NCBI RefSeq assembly: GCF_900199405.1
Contig: NZ_LT963430.1
Coordinates: forward strand, 2,077,605 to 2,141,604
Direction of reading: 5' to 3'
Length of the DNA: 64,000 nucleotides
DNA from: Beduinella massiliensis
Lineage (GTDB): Bacteria; Bacillota; Clostridia; Christensenellales; Aristaeellaceae
Every line of letters starts with the position of its first letter. The first letter of the stretch is position 1. The translations under genes were made by a program, and so were the position numbers. Under the pieces are notes generated by a model. The model saw nothing but the letters and a program-made list of their open reading frames with translations. It searched no databases and had not been told where the DNA came from. Shown in pieces: positions 56,842 through 64,000 of the stretch.

Positions 56842-59190
56842 TTGGCACAAACAAAGAAAAGTAGGCCACAGCCTGAGTTGTTGCCGATGCTGCCGCTTCG
56901 TGGTCTCATGGTGTTTCCGCACATGGTGCTCCACTTCGACGTGGGGCGCAAAAAGTCCGTGCAGGCGCTCGAACGGGCGATGGTGGAGGATCAGCGCATC
57001 TTTCTGGCCGCCCAGCACGACGCGGATGTGGACGATCCCGCGATGAAGGATATCTGCGGCGTGGGCACCATCGCGAACGTGAAGCAGGTGCTGAAACTGC
57101 CGGGGGATACGCTGCGGGTGCTGGTAGAGGGAATCGCGCGCGCGCGGCTGGAAGCGATTGTGGAGGAAGAACCCTGCTACATCGCTTCGGTGGTGCCGGA
57201 CGCGCAGAAGGCCGTGCGCAAGACGCTGGAAGTACAGGCACTCGTGCGCACTACGCATCAATTCGCCGAAGAATTCAGTAAAATCAGCGGCCGGCTTTCA
57301 ACCGATACGCTGCAATCGATCCTGTCCATCGACGAGCCCGCGCAGCTGGCGGACGTCATCGCAGCAAACGTGCTGACGAAGCTGGAAGAGCGCCAAAGCG
57401 TGCTGGAGCAGTTCGACGTTGTGGAGCGGCTGGAGACGGTCTGCACCATCTTGGCGCATGAAACGGAGCTCGCCGGGGTCGAGAAGCAGGTACAGGCGCG
57501 CGTCAAGAAGCAGATCGAAAAAAATCAGAAGGACTATTTCCTGCGCGAACAGATCAAGGCCATCCAGACCGAGCTGGGCGATAAGGACGCGGGAGACGTG
57601 GACGACCTTCGGGAACGGCTTTCCCGTATGAAGCTGCCGGATGAGGTGCGCGACAAGGCCGCCCGCGAACTGGAACGCTTATCCCGCATGGCTCCCGGGT
57701 CTCCCGAAATCGGCGTGACGCGCACCTACGTCGAGTGGATTCTCGACCTTCCGTGGGACGTGATGACGCCCGACAACCTCGATCTTCGCCGTGCGCGTCG
57801 CGTGCTGAGCGAAGATCACTACGGGCTGGAAAAGGTCAAGGAGCGGATCATCGAATATCTGGCCGTACGGCGGATCAAAAACGACATGAAGGGGCCGATT
57901 CTCTGCTTCGTGGGGCCGCCCGGCGTCGGCAAGACGTCGATCGCACGCTCCATCGCGCGGGCATTGGGACGTAAGTTCGTGCAGATGTCCCTCGGCGGAG
58001 TGCGCGACGAGGCGGAAATTCGCGGCCACCGACGCACGTACATCGGGGCGATACCGGGCCGTATCATTTCCTCCATCAAGCAGGCGGGCACGTCCAACCC
58101 GGTCTTCCTGTTCGATGAAATCGACAAGATGGCCTCTGACTTTCGCGGCGACCCCGCGAGCGCGATGCTCGAGGTGCTCGACGGCGCGCAGAATTTCGCG
58201 TTCCGAGACCACTATCTGGAATTGCCTTATGACCTGTCGCACGTCATGTTCCTGACGACCGCAAACACCACCGATACGATTCCGCGTCCGCTGCTCGATC
58301 GCATGGAGGTGATCGAGATTTCCGGCTACACGGAGGAAGAAAAGCTGAACATCGCCAAGCGCCATCTGCTGCCTAAACAGATCGCGGAGCACGGGCTGGA
58401 GCCCAAGAGCGTACGGATCAGCGATTCGGTGATGCAAAAGATCATCGAGGGCTACACGCGCGAGGCAGGCGTTCGAAGGCTCGAGCGCACCCTCGCCAAG
58501 ATCGTTCGCAAGGCCGCCGTGCGCATGCTGGACGACGGCACAAAGCTTGAATCCATCACCGTCCTGCGCCTTCAGGAGGACTTGGGCGCGCCGCGGTATC
58601 ACTACGAGCAGGCGGGCAAGCGCCCCGAGGTCGGGGTCGTTAACGGGCTCGCCTACACGGTGGTCGGCGGGGATACGCTGCAAATCGAAACTACGACCAT
58701 GCCCGGCACGGGCGCGATGGAACTGACGGGCTCTCTTGGCGATGTGATGAAGGAGAGCGCGCGGGCCGCGAAGTCCTATGTGCGCGCGCATGCGGCGGCG
58801 TTCGGAATCGATCCCGATTTTTATAAGAGCCTGGACATCCATATCCACGTACCGGAGGGCGCGGTACCCAAGGACGGGCCGAGCGCTGGCGTCACGATGA
58901 CCACGGCGCTGGTTTCCGCGCTGACCGGCATCGCCGTCAGACCGAACGTGGCCATGACGGGCGAGGTGACGCTACGCGGGCGCGTCCTGCCCATCGGCGG
59001 GCTCAAAGAAAAGCTGCTTGCCGCGTATCGCGCGGGTATCGATACCGTGCTCATCCCCAAGGAGAACCTGAAGGACCTGGAAGAGGTTCCGAAGGCCGTG
59101 CTGGAAAAGCTGAAGATCGTCCCGGTGGAGGACGTCAGCGAGGTGCTCAGCGCCGCGCTGGTCGAAAGGCCCCAACCGGCGGCGCAATAA
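56842..59190 (+). CDS. lon: ATP-dependent protease Lon (LonA)
   Basis: The 782-residue protein has the LonA N-terminal substrate domain (about residues 12-205), a coiled-coil region, an AAA+ domain with Walker A GPPGVGKTS (about 357) and Walker B (VFLFDEIDKM), and a protease domain with Ser in DGPSAGVTM (about 680) and Lys in GGLKEKLLAA (about 722). The start is TTG 56842 with GAGGAGGG upstream. lonB, lon and engB in a row is a known Bacillota arrangement. Confidence 0.97.
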   Translation: MAQTKKSRPQPELLPMLPLRGLMVFPHMVLHFDVGRKKSVQALERAMVEDQRIFLAAQHDADVDDPAMKDICGVGTIANVKQVLKLPGDTLRVLVEGIARARLEAIVEEEPCYIASVVPDAQKAVRKTLEVQALVRTTHQFAEEFSKISGRLSTDTLQSILSIDEPAQLADVIAANVLTKLEERQSVLEQFDVVERLETVCTILAHETELAGVEKQVQARVKKQIEKNQKDYFLREQIKAIQTELGDKDAGDVDDLRERLSRMKLPDEVRDKAARELERLSRMAPGSPEIGVTRTYVEWILDLPWDVMTPDNLDLRRARRVLSEDHYGLEKVKERIIEYLAVRRIKNDMKGPILCFVGPPGVGKTSIARSIARALGRKFVQMSLGGVRDEAEIRGHRRTYIGAIPGRIISSIKQAGTSNPVFLFDEIDKMASDFRGDPASAMLEVLDGAQNFAFRDHYLELPYDLSHVMFLTTANTTDTIPRPLLDRMEVIEISGYTEEEKLNIAKRHLLPKQIAEHGLEPKSVRISDSVMQKIIEGYTREAGVRRLERTLAKIVRKAAVRMLDDGTKLESITVLRLQEDLGAPRYHYEQAGKRPEVGVVNGLAYTVVGGDTLQIETTTMPGTGAMELTGSLGDVMKESARAAKSYVRAHAAAFGIDPDFYKSLDIHIHVPEGAVPKDGPSAGVTMTTALVSALTGIAVRPNVAMTGEVTLRGRVLPIGGLKEKLLAAYRAGIDTVLIPKENLKDLEEVPKAVLEKLKIVPVEDVSEVLSAALVERPQPAAQ

Positions 59191-59206
59191 ACGAAAGAGG
59201 TGTATC

Positions 59207-59851
59207 ATGGAAATCAAGCGGGCCTCCTTTATCACGTCCATGGCGGAATACCGCGATTACCCAGGCATTGGCCTGGTGGAGGTCGCGCTCGCGGGCAAGA
59301 GCAACGTGGGCAAGTCCTCGATGATTAACAAGCTTTGCCGCCAGAATAAGCTGGCGCGCACCAGCAGTACGCCGGGCAAGACGCGCCTGCTCAATGTCTA
59401 CACGATCAACGAAGCGCTACAGTTGATCGATTTGCCCGGCTACGGCTTCGCCAAGGTCGCTAAGGACGAAAAGATGCGCTGGATGGACATGATGGAGGGT
59501 TACTTCGCGGACTCCGCGACGCTGCGCCACGTGCTGCATCTCGTGGATATCCGGCACGACCCGACGGCTGACGATCGGGACATGAATGCCTTTCTGCGTT
59601 CGCACGACATTCCCTTCACCGTCATCGCGACGAAGGCCGACAAGATCAGCCGCGGAGCTCGCATGAAGTACATTGCGGCGATCTGCCGCGGGCTCGCGGT
59701 TCAGCCATGGGAGGTGATCGCATTTTCCTCCGAAGACGGAACGGGACGCGAGCAGGTGCTTTCGCTGCTCGAAAAGATCATGACCGAAGCGCAGGCGGAA
59801 GGGCTGAAAGCTGTCCGCCCGGAACAAATTCAGGACGAGCCTGAAGCCTGA
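59207..59851 (+). CDS. engB: Ribosome biogenesis GTPase EngB/YsxC
   Basis: The 214-residue protein has the G1 motif GKSNVGKSS (about residues 29-37), G2 with SSTPGKTR (about 52-59), G3 DLPGYG (about 73-78) and G4 TKAD (about 143-146). It assists 50S subunit assembly. It follows lon by 16 bases. Its terminator hairpin was separated into two arms by an insertion sequence (see 59867 and 61121). Confidence 0.96.
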   Translation: MEIKRASFITSMAEYRDYPGIGLVEVALAGKSNVGKSSMINKLCRQNKLARTSSTPGKTRLLNVYTINEALQLIDLPGYGFAKVAKDEKMRWMDMMEGYFADSATLRHVLHLVDIRHDPTADDRDMNAFLRSHDIPFTVIATKADKISRGARMKYIAAICRGLAVQPWEVIAFSSEDGTGREQVLSLLEKIMTEAQAEGLKAVRPEQIQDEPEA

Positions 59852-59866
59852 TTATAGAAATAGAAG

Positions 59867-59878
59867 GCCGCCCGGTGC
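59867..59878. terminator. 5' arm of the split engB/dacF bidirectional terminator
   Basis: GCCGCCCGGTGC is an exact inverse of GCACCGGGCGGC at 61121-61132, which is followed by TTTGT on the plus strand. On the minus strand the outer flank reads CCTTCTATTTCT. The two arms would form a terminator between the convergent engB and carboxypeptidase genes if brought together; an IS lies between them. Confidence 0.75.
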
Positions 59879-59903
59879 TGAACTGCCCCCCTAATGTTAG
59901 ACA
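59879..59903 (+). repeat. IS left inverted repeat
   Basis: The sequence starts TGAACTGCCCCCCTAATG and matches the inner right end inversely at 22 of 25 positions. Confidence 0.85.
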
Positions 59904-59937
59904 GTATGGTATACTGAAAACGTTGGGGGTGCTTTTT

Positions 59938-60288
59938 ATGCCAAAAGGGAAACCAAACAAGCGATACACGCCAGAGTTTAAGACGATAGTGGTAGAAACA
60001 ATGCAACAGGAAAGGTTGGGTTACAAGGAAGCAGTGCGGCAATTCGAGGTTGGAGACGACAAGCGGGTCGCGGCGTGGGAGCGTATTTACCTAACAGAAG
60101 GCCCGGAAGGCTTTTGCGTAGAGCGTCGTGGGCGCGGGAGCAAGGGACGCCCACCAAGGCTACCTGAAAAAACAGAAGAAGATTTGCTTGCAGAAGTGCA
60201 GCGGCTACGAGCGGAGAATGCGTACCTAAAAAACTTGCAAGCCTTGGTTTTGGAAGACGAGCGGCGCCAGCGCAAAAAACACTGGTGA
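59938..60288 (+). CDS. IS3-type transposase OrfA
   Basis: The 116-residue protein has a helix-turn-helix region (KRYTPEFKTIVVETMQQE, about residues 8-25) and a C-terminal leucine-rich helix (LLAEVQRLRAENAYLKNLQ, about 80-98), the usual OrfA layout. ATG 59938 follows TTGGGGG. A run of six A (60274-60279) near its end is the likely site of -1 frameshifting to make the OrfAB fusion. orfB starts at GTGA overlapping the orfA stop. Confidence 0.88.
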   Translation: MPKGKPNKRYTPEFKTIVVETMQQERLGYKEAVRQFEVGDDKRVAAWERIYLTEGPEGFCVERRGRGSKGRPPRLPEKTEEDLLAEVQRLRAENAYLKNLQALVLEDERRQRKKHW

Positions 60289-61028
60289 TTCAAAAACTGA
60301 GGCAAGATTTTCGGCTGGATCTGCTCCTTTCCATCGCTCAACTCCCGCGTGCCACTTACTATTACCACATAAAGCGACAGACCGCGCCAGACAAATACGA
60401 ATTGGAAAAAGAGTTGATATCGGCCATCTATCATGAGCACAGAGGTCGCTACGGCTGCCGCCGTATCACAGACGAATTGCGTGACAAAGGTTCTGTCCTC
60501 AACGACAAGACGGTACAGCGACTGATGCGTGACCTGAAACTCATTTGCCGCGTCCGGATGAAAAAATATCATTCCTACAAAGGAGAAATTGGCAAAATCG
60601 CTCCAAATCTGCTGGAGCGCAAATTTGAAGCAGAGAAGCCGAATCAAAAGTGGGTGACCGATGTCACAGAGTTCAGTCTCTTGGGGCAAAAACTCTACCT
60701 GTCGCCAATCCTCGACCTGTGCAGCCGGGATATCGTCAGCTACACCATTTCGGACAGGCCAGCGCTGTCTATGGTGACAACTATGCTGAACAATGCCTTT
60801 GCAAAAATTCCGGATGGAACAAATCTTATCCTACATTCCGACCAAGGCTGGCAGTATCAGCACAAGCAGTACCAGAGAATGCTGTATTTGCAGACGTTTC
60901 ATTCCATGGAACATTTTAAGAAAGAACTGACTGACTATCTTGATTACTACAACAACCGCCGCCGCAAGGCAAAGACAAAGGGCTTGCCACCTGCGATGTA
61001 CAGACAGCAAGCCCTTGCGGCTGCTTAA
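60285..61028 (+). pseudogene. IS3-type transposase OrfB lacking the catalytic Glu block
   Basis: The frame is open (247 residues), with the HTH_21 region (GRYGCRRITDEL) and an rve integrase core. The first two catalytic Asp are seen in WVTDVTEF and LHSDQGWQY. After QYQRML the protein jumps to YLQTFHSMEHFK, and the block normally containing a DNAxxExFF motif with the catalytic Glu, about 35 residues, is absent. The junction is near 60880-60885. The frame is kept, but the protein should have no DDE activity. The C-terminal YYNNRRRKAKTKGLPP is intact. Confidence 0.85.
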
Positions 61029-61038
61029 TTAAACTATT

Positions 61039-61063
61039 TGTCTAACTTTTGGGGGGCACTTCA
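61039..61063 (-). repeat. IS inner right inverted repeat
   Basis: Read on the minus strand it starts TGAAGTGCCCCCCAAAAG and matches the left end at 22 of 25 positions. Confidence 0.85.
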
Positions 61064-61091
61064 CTAGACGGCTTACTTTATATTTTTTCAC

Positions 61092-61116
61092 TGTCCTCTT
61101 GACGGGGGGCGGGTCA
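61092..61116 (-). repeat. Second IS-like right end (remnant)
   Basis: Read on the minus strand it starts TGACCCGCCCCCCGTCAAG. It shares the TGA start, the run of six C and the ACA end with the other two ends, and has the same length, but differs in the rest. Its other end is not seen. Confidence 0.5.
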
Positions 61117-61120
61117 GCTT

Positions 61121-61136
61121 GCACCGGGCGGCTTTG
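61121..61136. terminator. 3' arm of the split engB/dacF terminator
   Basis: GCACCGGGCGGC (61121-61132) followed by TTTG is the inverse of 59867-59878. It lies five bases from the stop codon of the carboxypeptidase gene on the minus strand. Confidence 0.75.
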
Positions 61137-62654
61137 TCATCTGTATGAGCGGGACTTGGGCTCCGGAACGCGCACATCGCGCGCTTTTTTCTTTTTGCGA
61201 AGCGAACGAAGCCTGCGGATGAACAGAATAAGGATGATCAGAAGGACGGCTGGAACCGTCACGTATTCCAAGGAAAAGCGGGGAAGAGGATTCTCGTCCT
61301 CCAGCGTGTAGCGCTCGATCTCCTCCAGCGTCGGCGGACCGTCCAGGCGGGCGGCGACGGACCGCGTCGCATAAAGTTCGTAATCGACCGGATCTCCGTC
61401 GCGCGGGTAGAACGTCAACACGCCCATCACGTCGCCCTCGTAAATCGGAGCGCGGAACTCACGCGTCCAGTTGACATGCGAGATGCTGGAGAAGTTGTTC
61501 TTCATCGTCTCGATTTCGTCCCGCGTGCCGACGACATGCACTTCGTTTTCCTCGTCCATCGGGCGGATGCCGAGCTTTACGGTACCGTACTTCTCCTCGT
61601 CGTTGTAGTAATCGTCCAGTGCAAAGCCGGCGATATCGATGTAGCGCGGATCCTCCTCGTAGATGCTGACGGGGTTGGTGCTGATGTACTGCGAAAAGCC
61701 GTAATCCATCAGCATACGGGTGTCGTTCCAGCGCCCACGTCGGGAGGTGTTGAAGACGACGCTGAGCAATTCCACACCGTCGCGATAGGCCGCGCCGACG
61801 TAGCAGTAGCCCGCCTTGCTGTGAAAGCCCGTCTTGACGCCGATGCCGCCGTTATAATAATAGGAATTCGGTTCCCCGTCGTTTTGGGTGGGGCTCATGA
61901 AATTCATGCTGTCCGACTGCAGGTTCCGGGCGGCCTGCAGGTTCGTCGCAGGGATCGTATACTTGTACGAGCTCGCAACGTCGCGGAACGTATCCACCTG
62001 CATCGCAGCGCGGGCGATGATCGCCATGTCGCGCACCGTCGTATAGTGGTTTTCGTCGTGATAGCCGTGCGAGTTGGCAAAGTGCGTGTTTTCGCTGCAT
62101 CCGAGCATGGAAGCCGTCTGGTTCATGAGGTTTACGAATTCTTCCTCGCTGCCGGAGATGTGTACGGCAATCGCCTTGGCACCGTCGTTGCCCGACTTGA
62201 CCATCGTGCCGTAGATCAGGTCCTTCAGCTTGATCATCTCGCCTGCGCGAAGGCCGATCTTCGACGAGTCCTCCGGGATGTCGAGCGCTTCCTCGGTGAT
62301 TTCCACCTCTTCTTCCAGGTCTCCGAACTGAATGCCAAGCAGCGCAGTCAGGATTTTCGTCGTACTGGCCGGGTATAAAATCCGATCCTCGTTCTTGGCG
62401 AAGATCACCGTCCCCGTATCCATCTCCACGAGGATGGCCGCTTCTGCGAGCACCATCTCCGGTTCCAGCAGGTCCGGATGGCTGGAATCCCACTTGGCGA
62501 CGTTGGGGGGATAGGTGGGATCTACAAATCTATCGGGGTCGGGGGTAGCCGTAGGTTTTGCAGCGGCAAGCGCCGAGGCTCCAGGCAAAATCGTATAAAC
62601 GAGCAGAAACAGCACGATCAACCTGCGCAAGATACCGGCATGCGCTTTGTTCAA
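61137..62654 (-). CDS. D-alanyl-D-alanine carboxypeptidase, DacF-type (S11)
   Basis: The 505-residue protein has a signal peptide (LRRLIVLFLLVYTILPGASA), the S11 peptidase domain with SxxK as STTK (about residue 97), SxN as SGN (about 155) and KTG in GVKTGFHSKAG (about 267), a PBP5-like C-terminal domain, and a C-terminal membrane helix (VPAVLLIILILFI) with a basic tail. It trims pentapeptides in peptidoglycan. The TTG at 62654 was chosen because AAGGAGGG lies nine bases upstream; a longer frame to 62750 overlaps the promoter. Confidence 0.88.
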   Translation of the reverse strand: MNKAHAGILRRLIVLFLLVYTILPGASALAAAKPTATPDPDRFVDPTYPPNVAKWDSSHPDLLEPEMVLAEAAILVEMDTGTVIFAKNEDRILYPASTTKILTALLGIQFGDLEEEVEITEEALDIPEDSSKIGLRAGEMIKLKDLIYGTMVKSGNDGAKAIAVHISGSEEEFVNLMNQTASMLGCSENTHFANSHGYHDENHYTTVRDMAIIARAAMQVDTFRDVASSYKYTIPATNLQAARNLQSDSMNFMSPTQNDGEPNSYYYNGGIGVKTGFHSKAGYCYVGAAYRDGVELLSVVFNTSRRGRWNDTRMLMDYGFSQYISTNPVSIYEEDPRYIDIAGFALDDYYNDEEKYGTVKLGIRPMDEENEVHVVGTRDEIETMKNNFSSISHVNWTREFRAPIYEGDVMGVLTFYPRDGDPVDYELYATRSVAARLDGPPTLEEIERYTLEDENPLPRFSLEYVTVPAVLLIILILFIRRLRSLRKKKKARDVRVPEPKSRSYR

Positions 62655-62703
62655 AGCAGCTGTCCCTCCTTTTTTGGATGCGTTTATAAATGAGCGTTTT
62701 ATT

Positions 62704-62732
62704 ACTATAACATGTTTTCCCCGGATTGTACA
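62704..62732 (-). promoter_or_regulatory. Promoter of the carboxypeptidase gene
   Basis: On the minus strand TGTACA and TATAGT are 17 bases apart, with an extended TG before the -10. It gives a leader of about 40 bases. Confidence 0.5.
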
Positions 62733-62828
62733 GATGCATTCCCTTTCCAAGCTTTCAATTATGACGATTCCAATCCCTATATATTACGAACTTGTGGTGA
62801 AAATATTGCATTTTTCTTGCGATTTGGG

Positions 62829-62858
62829 TTGATTTTGGACTGCGTGGGAGGGTACAAT
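62829..62858 (+). promoter_or_regulatory. Promoter of the response regulator gene
   Basis: TTGATT (62829-62834), 18 bases, then TACAAT (62853-62858). The divergent carboxypeptidase promoter is about 100 bases away. Confidence 0.55.
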
Positions 62859-62910
62859 AGTCTCATACAGCAAAACGCGCTCAGGTGAGAAGGAAAGGGT
62901 GGGACCTTCA

Positions 62911-63603
62911 ATGGCCAAACGGATATTGCTTGTCGACGACGAACCGCTCATCGTCAAGGGGCTTCGTTTCAGCTTGGAACAGGACGGATACGCCGTCGAC
63001 TCCGCCGCGGACGGGGAAGAGGCTGTCAATAAATTTTTTTCGGGTTCGTATGATCTCATATTGCTCGACGTCATGCTGCCGAAGATGAGCGGCATTGAGG
63101 TTTGTCAGCGCATTCGCGAGCGTTCCAACGTGCCGATCATCATGCTAACGGCGAAGGGGGAGGACATGGATAAGATCCTAGGCCTGGAATACGGCGCGGA
63201 CGACTACATGACCAAGCCCTTTAACATCTTGGAGGTCAAGGCGCGCATCAAGTCGATCTTCCGGCGCACAGCCCCGGCAGGTGAAGCGGAAGACAAGAAG
63301 GTCGTTCGCGTGCACGATCTGGAGGTCAACTTCGCGAACCGTTCCGTAACGTTGGGGGGCAAGGACGTCAAGCTCACGGCGAAGGAATTCGACCTGCTGC
63401 AGCTGTTCATCACCAATCGCGGAAAGGTATACAGCCGCGAAAACATGCTGGAAACGGTCTGGAAGTACGACTATCTCGGGGACATCCGCACGGTGGACGT
63501 TCATATCCGCCGCCTGCGCGAAAAGATCGAACGGGACCCGACCCAGCCGGAGTTCATCCTGACCAAATGGGGAGTGGGTTACTATTTCACGGACAAAGAT
63601 TAA
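62911..63603 (+). CDS. OmpR/PhoB-family response regulator
   Basis: The 230-residue protein has a receiver domain (residues 3-118) with acidic pocket DDE, the phosphorylated Asp in LILLDVMLPK (about 53) and conserved Lys in MTKPFNI, and a winged helix DNA-binding domain (about 135-228; LTAKEFDLLQLF, RTVDVHIRRLREKI). It resembles the WalR/PhoP group. ATG 62911 was chosen; GTG 62899 in frame is closer to AAGGA. It is followed by a sensor kinase gene. Confidence 0.93.
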   Translation: MAKRILLVDDEPLIVKGLRFSLEQDGYAVDSAADGEEAVNKFFSGSYDLILLDVMLPKMSGIEVCQRIRERSNVPIIMLTAKGEDMDKILGLEYGADDYMTKPFNILEVKARIKSIFRRTAPAGEAEDKKVVRVHDLEVNFANRSVTLGGKDVKLTAKEFDLLQLFITNRGKVYSRENMLETVWKYDYLGDIRTVDVHIRRLREKIERDPTQPEFILTKWGVGYYFTDKD

Positions 63604-64000
63604 CCCGTTTTCCAGCATCCGCACGAAGATCGTCATCGCATTCCTCATCGTCATCGGCGTCTCCTATTATGCGGTCGCGACCTCGCTGATCAAGATGGTC
63701 GGTGATTCGCTCTTTAACGAAAAGGTACGTGCGGAAAAGAGCACGGTTTCCGAACTGGCGGTGCAGTTCGCACCGCTTTGGGAGACGGAAACCACGGATT
63801 CGTTTTATAACGAGCTTCTCGAAGCCGGGCGCCAGACAGGCGGCCGGCTGCTCGTGCTCGACATGGACGGCAAGGTACAGTTGGACACGTTCAGCGAGTA
63901 CAACGGGACGCGCCTGGCGCTGGGCGAGGTGAGCACCGTGCTTGCGGGCGAGCAGAACGCGGATTATGGATTTCATCTGCTGCCCGGAAACGGAAGAAGG
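63599..64000 (+). CDS. Sensor histidine kinase, N-terminal part (truncated by window)
   Basis: The frame beginning INPFSSIRTKIVIAF is open to the window edge (134 residues). It has a membrane helix (about residues 10-32, IVIAFLIVIGVSYYAVATSL) and the start of an extracytoplasmic sensor domain. The order response regulator-kinase is typical. There is no ATG, GTG or TTG in this frame between the stop at 63560-63562 and the membrane helix; ATT at 63599 (overlapping the previous stop) or ATT at 63584 is the only near option. The kinase core lies outside the window. Confidence 0.75.
   Translation, partial: MNPFSSIRTKIVIAFLIVIGVSYYAVATSLIKMVGDSLFNEKVRAEKSTVSELAVQFAPLWETETTDSFYNELLEAGRQTGGRLLVLDMDGKVQLDTFSEYNGTRLALGEVSTVLAGEQNADYGFHLLPGNGRR

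Larger units (their letters stand above)
59879..61116 (+). mobile_element. Decayed IS3/IS150-type element plus a second IS end
   Basis: The left end (59879-59903, TGAACTGCCCCCC...) and the inner right end (61039-61063) are 25-bp inverted repeats with 22 matches. Between them are orfA and orfB. Beyond the inner right end, 61092-61116 is a third 25-base sequence that on the minus strand reads TGACCCGCCCCCCGTC and resembles the other ends, so it is likely a remnant of a related IS. No clear target duplication is visible. The transposase has lost an internal block, so the element is probably dead. Confidence 0.8.

Noticed and set aside
60272-60282. A classic X XXY YYZ frameshift heptamer (A AAA AAC) in orfA
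   Set aside because: In the orfA frame the codons are AAA AAA CAC, so the heptamer is out of register. Only slippage on the A run and GTGA overlap are supported.
59876-61119. Target-site duplication of the IS
   Set aside because: The bases next to the ends (TGC on the left; CTA or GCT on the right) do not match, so no duplication can be claimed.

Overview
The window looks like chromosome from an endospore-forming member of the Clostridia (Bacillota) with moderately high GC. The evidence is a set of sporulation genes (dpaA/dpaB dipicolinate synthase, an uninterrupted sigK, lonB, a YhcN/YlaJ-type spore lipoprotein), strong AGGAGG ribosome binding sites, frequent TTG starts and extended -10 promoters (TGnTATAAT). 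A narrower placement (a Christensenellales- or Oscillospirales-like lineage) would be a guess. I see no rRNA, tRNA or CRISPR array.

Layout. 1-160: end of an IS3-type insertion sequence. 256-3297 (minus): a GNAT acetyltransferase and an MFS exporter downstream of an XRE/TPR regulator. 3391-4928 (minus): a two-gene operon of a PII-like protein and a CPA2-type cation/proton antiporter. 5172-13004 (plus): cell-shape operon maf-mreB-mreC-mreD-PBP2-minD-rodA, closed by an intergenic block rich in hairpins. 13389-16249: dpaAB and a secreted RsiV-like protein. 16343-23943: ftsK/spoIIIE, aspS, an RseC-like gene, trxA and rnjA. 24018-29288: ylbF-like gene, mltG, peptidase U32, sigK, an AraC regulator and a DMT transporter. 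29468-34798: M24 peptidase, efp, a CD1247-type protein, two tandem SH3/VanW proteins and surE. 34877-40077: an RpiR regulator followed by an HI0933/BaiN flavoprotein and a three-gene FAD oxidoreductase/DUF1667 set. 40231-43269: TGS-domain nucleoside kinase, spore lipoprotein and a small membrane protein. 43264-51036 (minus): a 2590-residue cyclic beta-1,2-glucan synthase-like enzyme. 51323-59851: proteostasis island tig-clpP-clpX, an ACT-domain gene, lonB, lonA and engB. 59879-61116: a decayed IS3/IS150-type element sitting in the engB terminator. 61137-64000: a DacF-type D,D-carboxypeptidase (minus), divergent from a response regulator and a truncated sensor kinase gene.

Most genes are core functions of growth, wall synthesis and sporulation. 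I did not find a clear new defence or biosynthetic system. The more unusual items are: the IS3 copy that lost the catalytic-Glu block of its transposase and splits a bidirectional terminator next to a second IS-end remnant; the hairpin-packed 13.0-13.3 kb spacer bounded by duplicated terminator stems; the PII-like/antiporter pair; a sensor kinase reading frame without ATG, GTG or TTG before its membrane segment; and hairpin leaders before the MFS gene and rnjA.
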